NCBI RefSeq assembly: GCF_016461825.1
Contig: NZ_JAEMNU010000123.1
Location: 1-37,070 of the forward strand
Origin: Rugamonas violacea
GTDB lineage: Bacteria > Pseudomonadota > Gammaproteobacteria > Burkholderiales > Burkholderiaceae_D
Reading direction: 5' to 3'
DNA: 37,070 nt
The notes below the pieces were generated by a model, which worked only from the letters and a program-made list of their open reading frames with translations, was not told the DNA's origin and did no database searches. Both the position numbers and the translations under genes were made by a program. Of the stretch, positions 15,480 to 24,000 are shown piece after piece (the stretch's first letter is position 1; every line of letters begins with the position of its first letter).

Positions 15480-18400
15480 CTAAAGAGTAGAATGGCGTTG
15501 TCACGGTAACGCCGCGTATCGCCCTCGGTTCCCGGCCGTGGCGGCACCGGCCACTGGCGCGGATCATTCGGCAGCGCTCTCAATTCATCCACCAGCCGCC
15601 GGTCGCAGGTCGCCCTGGGGGTATTGCTGTCGTAGCACTGGTCATGCCGCATATAGCAGGCGTCGCCGCTGTCGGTGGGCGGCGCGGTGCCGGTGCCGCC
15701 GCCGGACACGCCGCCGCTCCAGCGCCCGCCGCCCCAATTACCGTTGCGCGGGCCGTCGCGCAGCGAGCGCCCCGGCCCCGGCGACCAAATGGTCGCGTCC
15801 AGCCCGAACGGATCGGTGTAGCCGAGCGGATTGCCGCCGACATAGGCGTAGGTGTTGACGCCCGCCGCCAAACCAATCGGATCGCTGCTGACGAAACGCG
15901 CCAACGCCGGGGCGTAGTAGCGCGCCCTATAGTAATACAAACCGTTGCCGTCGTTTTCCCGGCCGGTGTACTGGAAGGGGTTGCCGTCGGCCGCGTCGGC
16001 CGTGGTGGCGCCATACGGATCGTAGGTGTAGTCGACCAGCTTGTCGCCGGCGCCGTCGGTCAGGCGCAGCACGGAGCCGAGCGCGTCGCCCAGGTAGCTG
16101 TCCATGCGCGCCGCCGCGCCGCTGCCGCTCCAGCGCGCCAGCACTTCGTCGACGCCGCCGATCAGGTAGTTGGCGCGCACATTGGCCGGATTGCTGTTGT
16201 CGACCGTCAGGCCGTTCAGCTCCTGCACGATGTTGAAGCCGTCGTAGACGTAGGCGCTGGCGACGCCGTTGACCGTCTTGCTTTGGCGCCGCCCCATGGC
16301 GTCGTAGCTGAAACTGGCCGTCAGCGCGCCCGCGCCGTTGCGGATCTCCAGCAACTGGTCGCGCGCGTTCCACACATAACGCTGGCTGCCGTCGTCGAGC
16401 AGATTGCCGTTCGCGTCGTAGCTGAGCGTTTGCGCGCCGACGCGGGTGAGGCGGTTGGCCGCGTCGACGGCGCTGTCGGCCAGGTCGGCCGGCAAGGCGC
16501 TGCGCGCCAGGCTACCGCCGGTTTGCACGCGCCGCCCGGCGGCGTCGTAGGTATAGGCCAGGTCGCCGATGGGGCCGCCGGCGGCCTTGGCGTAGGCGAT
16601 GCCGCGCAGCTGTCCGGCCTCGTCGTAGCTGTCGCTGCGCTGGACGCCGTTGGCATAGCGCGTCCGCAACCGGCGGCCGGCATCGTCGTAGGCGAAGGTG
16701 ATGAATCGGGCGAGGTTGTTGTTGGCCGCCCCCGCCGCCTGGTCGATGCGCAGCAGGCGGTTGGCGGCGTCGTAGCTGTAGCTCAGCGTCGGCTGGCCGG
16801 CCACCGTCATGCTGCGGCGCAGCCCGTTGGCCAGATAGGTGTAGGCGACGCTGCCTTTCACGCCGCTCTCCTGCAGAATGCGGTCGAAGTCGTCGTAGCT
16901 GCGCGTGATCGTGCCGTTGACCGAGTCGACGATACGGGTCAGGCGGTTGCCGGCGTCGTAGCTCAGGCTGACGCTGGCGCCGTCGGCATAGCCGATGCCG
17001 GTGAGCCGGTCGAGCGCGTCGTAGGCGTACTGGGTGGTCTGCCCCTTGCGGTCGGTCTTGCCGACCACGCGGTGCGCGGCGTCGTAGGCGACGGTCTCGT
17101 TTTGCAGCAGCGGATCGACGGTGCCGGCCAGCGCGTTGCGGCTGTCGAAGCGGAACTGGTGCAGATTGCCCTTGGCGTCGCGCACCTGGGTGGTGTTGCC
17201 GTTGGCGTCGACCGTCAGCGCGGTGACCTGCCCCAGGGGATCGACGACCTGGCTGACCCGGTCGAGCGCGTCGGTGTCGTAGATGACGCTATTGCCCAGC
17301 GCGTCGGTCTGGCTCAGCATCCGGCCGATGGCATCGGTGAAGATGCTGGTGCGCCGGTTCAAGGGATCGGTGCGGCCGGCGAAATCGTAGCCCTCGTAGG
17401 CGAACTCGGTGCGCCGGCCGAGCGGATCGACCAGCGCGGTCAGCTGGCCGGCGCCGTTGTGGCTGACCAGCGTGACTTTGCCGGTGGCGTCGCGCATTTG
17501 CGCCAGGTTGCCCTTGACGTCGTAACTGAGCGTGCGGGTATGCCCCAACCCGTCGGTGACGCTGGCCAACCGGTTGAAGTCGCTGGTGTAGCTGACGCTG
17601 GAGGTGAGCGCGGCGGCCGTGCCGGCGAGCTCGGTCTGGGTCAGCATATTGCCGTTGTCGTCGTAGGTGTAGGCCGTCTTGCGCCCCAGCGCGTCGGTCC
17701 TGGACAGCAGCAGGCCGGTGCCGGCGGCGCGTTCCAGGGTCTCGACTTGCTGCTCCGGCAGGCCGAGCGCCCGCGTCACGCTGCGCAGCTGGCCGCCGGC
17801 GCCGAAGACCAGGCGGGTGACCACGCCGTTCTCGTTGCTGACGTCGGTTTGCAGCACGGCGCCGCCGGCGTCGAGCTGGTAGCTGAACAAATTGGTCTTG
17901 CCGTCGGCGTAGGTCTGCCTGGCGACCCGGTGGTTGGCGTCGTAGACGTTGCTCACCATCAGGTTGCCACGCTTGTCCCTCACCGTCAGCATATTGTGCG
18001 CGGCGTCGTAGGTGTAGGCCTCCGTTTGCCGCAGCGGATCGGTGACCTTGACCAGCCGGCCGGCGCCGTCGTACTCGTAGTCGACGCTGCGGCCGATGTT
18101 GTCGCTGGCCTTGACCACGCGGTTGCCGCTGTCATAGCTCAGCTCGATGTAGCGGCCGCCGGGCGAGGTGATGCGCGTCAGGTTGCCGTTGCTGGCGCGG
18201 CCCAAGGTCAGCGTATTGCCGTTGCGGTCGGCGATGGAAATCGCCGCGGCGGCGCGCGCGTTGGCCGACAGGAAGGATTCCGGGAAGCAGATCTGGCCGC
18301 CCGCCTTCATGCTCAACTGCCAGTAGCAGGCGCCCGCGCCGCGCCGCAGCGTCGAGCCATAGTACTTGGTGTTGCTGGCGGTGTGCAGGTAGACCGCGTC

Positions 18401-20995
18401 GTTGTAGCCGGTGCCCGGCGAGGTGCGCACATAGTGGATGCGGCCGCCGTCGGGCAGCACCAGGTCCTGGTAAGTCCAGGGGCTGGTGTCGCCGACCAGG
18501 AAGAAGTCGTACGACAGATTGCTGCCGATGCCGAAGGCGCGCGAGGTCGGGTCGCGCGGCCGGTAGCTGCGCGCCACCTTGAGCGGCACGATGTCGGCGA
18601 TATACAAATCGGTGTTCGCCTGCAGGAACAGGCCGGTCGCGCAGTCGACCGGATCGCCGGCGCAGCCGGGCGGTTGCGGCGGCTGGTTCGGATCGGCGTC
18701 GCACTCGTCGCCGCCCCCTCCGCCGCCGCCACCCGCGCCACCGCCGCCACAACCACCCGGCGGCGGGCCGACCGGCGGCGCCGCGCTGGGCAGCGCGATC
18801 ATCGCGCCGGTGAACTCGTAGATCACCACGTCGGCGTCGGGAATCACCTGCCGGCCGTCCTTGCTGGTGGTGCCCTGGCCATACACGTACCAGCCCTTGC
18901 CGCGCGTGTCGTAGTTCCAGAAATCGATGCGCGTGCCCGGCGCCGAGCCGCTGAAGTTGGGATAGATCAGCCGCGCCCCCTTCAAGGCCTGGCCGTTGGT
19001 GCTGGTCAGGGTGGCGCCGCCGGGTTGGATGGTGAAGTAGGTCGGCACCGCCAGGTTCGGCAGGGGGAACGGCGGACGGTCGGTCGGGATCGCCGTCATG
19101 TTGATCTCGGTGACGATCTTGCCCTTGTGGTCGCGGATGACGGTGCCGGCCGGAATGCGCAGCTCCAGGCCGGGAATCCGTGGCGAGGTGACGACCGTCT
19201 CGCGCGTGGTCGGCGACGCCAGACGCAGGTCGCCGTCGGGATCGAGCTTGCTGCTCCAGATGGTGTAGTGGAGCACGTTGGTCTGCCGCGCGTTGACGTC
19301 GACCCGCACCTGGTAGTAGCCGTATTGGGCGTCCGCCCGGCGCGCTCCGGCGCCGTCGATCTCCAGCACCTGTATGCCCGGGGTCAGTTGGCGCAGCAGG
19401 AAGCGGCCGGTGGCGTCGCTCTGCGCGGACTGCTCGCCGATCGACAGCCGGACATGCGCCAGGCCACGGCCGTTCTGACCCAGCACCTGGCCGGACAAGG
19501 CGGTCTCGCCGGCCGGCGCCTGCAAGGGCGGCAGGCTTTGCAGCGGACTGTTGCCGCGCCGGGCGCGCCAGTCGCCTTGGCGGTTGCTGGCGTCGGGCAA
19601 CCAGACCTCGCTCTGCACGACGGCCTCGGCGGCGGCAATGGCCTGGCGCTCCAGCACGCCCAGCGGCGCGGCGATGGCGACGGCGGCGGACACCGGCACG
19701 GACGAGAGCAGCGGCGCGGCCGCCGGATCGGCGACGGCGCGGCCGGACGCAGGGACGCCGGCAAGGTCGCCGTCGGCCTCGGCCGCGCCGACCAGCGTGG
19801 CGCCGCGTCCCAATTGGGCGGTGCTAAAACCGATCGAGGTGAACGGCAGGGCCAGCTGGCGCTGATCGCGGGCCTGGTGGATGAACAGGGTGTATCGGCT
19901 GTCTGGCAACAGGTCCTGCAACGGGGTAACGAACAACAACAGCCCCTGCTCGACCGCCACCACCTTCAGCGCCACGGCGCCATGCGGCCCGAGCAGGGTC
20001 ACCGTCGCCGGGTTGAGCGACTCGACCGCCATGCGTTGCTTGAAACGCAGCACCAGCGCCTGGTCGACCGGGAACGATTGCTCGTTCGCGGCGGGCTGGC
20101 TGTCGCGCACGGCGGGCGGGCCGGCCGGCAGCAAGGTATTGGCGAGCTCGCCGGCGGCGCTGCCGGTCAGCGGACTGAAGCGCTGACTCAGCGGATCGTA
20201 GAGCTCGCCATGGTCGAGCGCCAGCTGCGACTGGTCGACGCCGCCCCACAACAACACCTTGGCGCTCGGCAGCAAGGCGGCCAGGTGGTTCAGCCGCGCC
20301 ACGTCCAGCTTGGCGTTGAAGCGCTCGATGCGGTGCTTGAGCGGGTCGTACAGCTCGGCCTCCGGCACCGCCCGGCCGTGCGCGTCGACGCCGCCGGCGA
20401 TCAGCAAGCGGCCATTGGCGAGCACCGTGGCGCTGTGCCCGCTACGGGCGATCAGGCCAGGCTCGGCCAGCGCGGCGAAGCGCGCCGTCAGCGGATTGAA
20501 GTATTCCGGCGTAACGACCACCAGGCCGGCGGCATCCACGCCGCCCAGGACCAGTACGCCGCCGTCAGGCAGCAAGGTGGCCGTGTGGCCGCTGCGCGCC
20601 TGGATCAGCTTGGCTTCCGGCGGCGCGCCGGCGGTGGTGGCAATGGTGGCGATGGTGGCGGCGGTGGCGCGGGCATCGACCAGCTCGGCATCCGCCACCG
20701 GCAGGCCGGCAGCATCCAAACCGCCCAGCAGCAACCAGCGGCCATCCGCCAACTGGGTCGCGCTCTGCCCCGGCCGCAGCGCGGCCGGCGGTGACGGCGC
20801 GAGCAGCCGGAGCGTCGCAGTCGCAGGCGCCGCCGCCGGATCGGCGCCGGGCCGCGTGGCGTCGGCCTGGGCCAAGGCGAGCGAGCCGATGAGCAAGGTC
20901 GCCAGCGCGGCGGCCAGCCCACGCAGACGCCATCCCGCAGACATGTATCGCGCTTTTTTAGCACAAGCAATGAGTTGCATGGTTCTTGTCAACAC
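15476..20995 (-). CDS. Exported Kelch-RHS polymorphic toxin with phospholipase-A2-like tip
   Basis: This 1839-residue protein has an N-terminal signal segment (hydrophobic core at about 27-42) and four Kelch-like motifs at about 77-275 (for example SGHTATLLPDGGVLVLGGVD). An Ig-like domain at about 300-392, a carboxypeptidase-regulatory-like unit (ALSGQVLGQNGRGLAHVRLS) and a Gly/Pro-rich hinge with cysteines follow. Then come a DUF6531-like RHS start (DPVDCATGLFLQANTDLYIA) and a long run of YD repeats. The RHS core ends in YYYRARYYAPALARFVSSDP and NPLGYTDPFGLD, where such proteins self-cleave. The last 106 residues (1734-1839) are the variable tip. They contain a glycine-rich loop and GDACYMRHDQCYD with His1784-Asp1785, the pattern of secreted phospholipase A2. 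A GTG start at 20995 has AAGGGAG seven bases upstream; ATGs at 20980 and 20944 are alternatives. It follows the PPC-repeat gene by 63 bases. Confidence 0.92.
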   Translation of the reverse strand: MLTRTMQLIACAKKARYMSAGWRLRGLAAALATLLIGSLALAQADATRPGADPAAAPATATLRLLAPSPPAALRPGQSATQLADGRWLLLGGLDAAGLPVADAELVDARATAATIATIATTAGAPPEAKLIQARSGHTATLLPDGGVLVLGGVDAAGLVVVTPEYFNPLTARFAALAEPGLIARSGHSATVLANGRLLIAGGVDAHGRAVPEAELYDPLKHRIERFNAKLDVARLNHLAALLPSAKVLLWGGVDQSQLALDHGELYDPLSQRFSPLTGSAAGELANTLLPAGPPAVRDSQPAANEQSFPVDQALVLRFKQRMAVESLNPATVTLLGPHGAVALKVVAVEQGLLLFVTPLQDLLPDSRYTLFIHQARDQRQLALPFTSIGFSTAQLGRGATLVGAAEADGDLAGVPASGRAVADPAAAPLLSSVPVSAAVAIAAPLGVLERQAIAAAEAVVQSEVWLPDASNRQGDWRARRGNSPLQSLPPLQAPAGETALSGQVLGQNGRGLAHVRLSIGEQSAQSDATGRFLLRQLTPGIQVLEIDGAGARRADAQYGYYQVRVDVNARQTNVLHYTIWSSKLDPDGDLRLASPTTRETVVTSPRIPGLELRIPAGTVIRDHKGKIVTEINMTAIPTDRPPFPLPNLAVPTYFTIQPGGATLTSTNGQALKGARLIYPNFSGSAPGTRIDFWNYDTRGKGWYVYGQGTTSKDGRQVIPDADVVIYEFTGAMIALPSAAPPVGPPPGGCGGGGAGGGGGGGGDECDADPNQPPQPPGCAGDPVDCATGLFLQANTDLYIADIVPLKVARSYRPRDPTSRAFGIGSNLSYDFFLVGDTSPWTYQDLVLPDGGRIHYVRTSPGTGYNDAVYLHTASNTKYYGSTLRRGAGACYWQLSMKAGGQICFPESFLSANARAAAAISIADRNGNTLTLGRASNGNLTRITSPGGRYIELSYDSGNRVVKASDNIGRSVDYEYDGAGRLVKVTDPLRQTEAYTYDAAHNMLTVRDKRGNLMVSNVYDANHRVARQTYADGKTNLFSYQLDAGGAVLQTDVSNENGVVTRLVFGAGGQLRSVTRALGLPEQQVETLERAAGTGLLLSRTDALGRKTAYTYDDNGNMLTQTELAGTAAALTSSVSYTSDFNRLASVTDGLGHTRTLSYDVKGNLAQMRDATGKVTLVSHNGAGQLTALVDPLGRRTEFAYEGYDFAGRTDPLNRRTSIFTDAIGRMLSQTDALGNSVIYDTDALDRVSQVVDPLGQVTALTVDANGNTTQVRDAKGNLHQFRFDSRNALAGTVDPLLQNETVAYDAAHRVVGKTDRKGQTTQYAYDALDRLTGIGYADGASVSLSYDAGNRLTRIVDSVNGTITRSYDDFDRILQESGVKGSVAYTYLANGLRRSMTVAGQPTLSYSYDAANRLLRIDQAAGAANNNLARFITFAYDDAGRRLRTRYANGVQRSDSYDEAGQLRGIAYAKAAGGPIGDLAYTYDAAGRRVQTGGSLARSALPADLADSAVDAANRLTRVGAQTLSYDANGNLLDDGSQRYVWNARDQLLEIRNGAGALTASFSYDAMGRRQSKTVNGVASAYVYDGFNIVQELNGLTVDNSNPANVRANYLIGGVDEVLARWSGSGAAARMDSYLGDALGSVLRLTDGAGDKLVDYTYDPYGATTADAADGNPFQYTGRENDGNGLYYYRARYYAPALARFVSSDPIGLAAGVNTYAYVGGNPLGYTDPFGLDATIWSPGPGRSLRDGPRNGNWGGGRWSGGVSGGGTGTAPPTDSGDACYMRHDQCYDSNTPRATCDRRLVDELRALPNDPRQWPVPPRPGTEGDTRRYRDNAILLFR

Positions 20996-21058
20996 GGCGG
21001 GGCTCCCTTACTCGTTCAAGTTGCTGTTTTTATGCTGCTGGCGTCGCCGCGGGCGCGG

Positions 21059-24000
21059 CTATTTCAACTGGACATCGATCGCGCCGGTCGTGACCGTCGA
21101 GGGATCGATCAGCACGCTGTAAATTCCCGCCACCGGCAGCGCCGGCATGCCGACCGTGGTCGCCGCCGTCACGCTGGCCGATGTCAGACTGCTGCCGTCC
21201 GGTTTGAAGACGCTCACCAGCACCGTTGACGGAAAGGTCTTGTTGCTGAGCGCCAGAGACGACAACTGCCCGGCCGTGCCGCTGAAGGTGTAGCGGCCGT
21301 TCTGGCCGGGCCGTTCGCTGCTGAAGGTGGTCGGCGCGGCGTTGGCCAGCAGCGTGCCGGCGCTGTCCGACGACAGGGTCAGCGTCACGTTGGCCGCCGC
21401 CACGCCGGACGGATCGACCAGCACGGCGTAGGTGCCGTCCAGTGGCAGCTTGGGCAGGTTGTTGCTGTTGTTGTTGCCCCAGGAGTCGCTGAACAGCAAG
21501 CCTCCGTCCGGCTTGTAGACGCCGTAGGTGATGCTTCCCCCGGCCGGCGTGCGGCTGAAGCCGGTGTAGCCCAAGCCCAGCGTCTGGCCGGCCGCGCCGG
21601 TGAAGGTGTAGCGGCCGTTCTGCCCGGCGCGCGTGCTGGCGAAGCTGACCGAAGCGCCGTCGATGACCAGCGCGCCGGCCAGCTCCGTCGACAGGGTCAG
21701 CGTGACGTTGGCGCCGAGCGCCGCGCCGCGCGGATCGACCAGCAGCGTGTAGTCGCCCGACACAGGCAAGGCCGGCAGCAGATTGCTGTTGTCGTTGCTC
21801 CAGGTGTCGCTGAACAACAGCACGCCATCCGGCTTGTAGACCGAGTATTTGAGGATTTGACCGACCGGGCTGGTAGTAAATCCGGTGTAGCCAAGCGTCA
21901 GTTTCTGGCCTGCCAGCGCCGGGAAGCTGTAGCGGCCGTTCTGGCCCGGCCGCGCGCTGGAGAACGTGGTCGAAGCGCCGTCGATGGCCAGCACGCCCGC
22001 CAAGTCGGACGACAAGCTCAGCGCCAGGCTGGCGCCGGTCACGCCGGCCTGTGGCACGACGGAAATGGTGTAGCTGCCCGACACCGGCAGGGCCGGCAAG
22101 CTGCTGCTGTTGTTGCCGGGCAGCGTTTCGCTGAACAGTACGACGCCGTCCGGCTTGATTACCGAATAGGTCAAGCTTTGCGCCGCCGGCACCGTCGCCA
22201 CGGCGCCGTAGCCCAGCCCCAGGGTCTGCCCCGCCGTGCCGTTGAAGGTGAGCGCCGCCCTCTGCTGCAAGCCCAGATCGAGTTGCAGCGGCGCGCCGTC
22301 GGCCACGATAACGCCAACCAGATCGACCGGCGCGCTGTTCAACTGCAGGTCCACCCGGCCGGTGTCGGCAGCCGCCGGATCGATGAACACGGTGTAGGTT
22401 CCGCTCGCCGGCAACAGCGGAATATCGAGCGTGGCGCCGGTCTTCACGCTGCCGGTGACCAGGCTGGTGCCGTCCGGCTTCAGCACATTAATTGCCGCCG
22501 CCACGCCGAAGCTGCCGTTGCTCCAGGCCATCCAGTACTTCTGCCCGGCCGTGCCGCTGAAGGTGTAGCGGCCGTTCTGGCCCGGCCGCGCGCTGCTGAA
22601 GGTGGTCGGCGCGGCGTTGGCGAGCAGCACGCCGGCGACGTCCGACGACAAGGTCAGCGTCACGTTGGCGGCCGCCACGCCGGACGGATCGACCAGCACG
22701 GAGTAGGTGCCGTCCAGTGGCAGCTTGGGCAGGTTGTTGCTGTTGTTGTTGCCCCAGGAGTCGCTGAACAGCAAGCCGCCGTCCGGCTTGTAGACGCCGT
22801 AGGTGATGCTTCCCCCGGCCGGCGTGCGGCTGAAGCCGGTGTAACCCAAGCCCAGCGTCTGGCCGGCCGCGCCGGTGAAGGTGTAGCGGCCGTTCTGTCC
22901 GGCCCGCGTGCTGGCGAAGCTGACCGGGGCGCCGTCGATGACCAGCGCGCCGGCCAGCTCCGTCGACAGGGTCAGCGTGACGTTGGCGCCGAGCGCCGCG
23001 CCGCGCGGATCGACCAGCAGCGTGTAGTCGCCGGACACCGGCAGGAGCGGCAATGAATTACTGTTGTCGTTGCTCCAGCTGTCGCTGAACAAGAGCACGC
23101 CGTCGGGCTTGTAGACCGAGTATTTGAGGCTTTGACCGGCCGGGCTGGTAGTAAATCCGGTGTAGCCCAGCGTCAGCTTCTGGCCTGCCAGCGCCGGGAA
23201 GCTGTAGCGGCCGTTCTGGCCCGGCCGCGCGCTGGAGAACGTGGTCGAAGCGCCGTCGACGGCCAGCACGCCCACCAAGTCGGACGACAGGGTCAGCGCC
23301 AGGCTGGCGCCGGTCACGCCGGCCTGTGGCACGACGGAAATGGTGTAGCTGCCCGACACCGGCAGGGTCGGCAAGCTGCTGCTGTTGTTGCCGGGCAGCG
23401 TTTCGCTGAACAGTACGACGCCGTCCGGCTTGATTACCGAATAGGTCAAGCTTTGCGCCGCCGGCACCGTCGCCACGGCGCCGTAGCCCAGTCCCAAGGT
23501 CTGCCCCGCCGTGCCGTTGAAGGTGATCGCCGCCCTCTGCTGCAAGCCCAGATCGAGTTGCAACGCCGCACCGTCGGCCACGATAACGCCAACCAGATCG
23601 ACCGGTGCGCTGTTCAACTGCAGGTCCACCCGGCCGGTGTCGGCGGCCACCGGATCGATGAACACGGTGTAGGTTCCGCTCGCCGGCAACAGCGGAATGT
23701 CGAGCGTGGCGCCGGTCTTCACGCTGCCGGTGACCAGGCTGGTGCCGTCCGGCTTCAGCACATTAATTGCCGCCGCCACGCCGAAGCTGCCGTTGCTCCA
23801 GGCCATCCAGTACTTCTGCCCGGCCGTGCCGGTGAAGGTGTAACGGCCGTTCTGGCCGGCCCGCGCGCTGCTGAAGGTGGTCGGCGCGGCGTTGGCGAGC
23901 AGCACGCCGGCGACGTCCGACGACAAGGTCAGCGTCACGTTGGCGGCCGCCACGCCGGACGGATCGACCAGCACGACGTAGGTGCCGTCCAGTGGCAGCT

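Noticed and set aside
15644..20794. A 1716-codon open frame on the plus strand opposite the RHS gene
   Set aside because: It is rich in Arg, Val, Ala and Gly with no domains and mirrors the RHS repeats; high-GC codon use leaves the antisense frame open.
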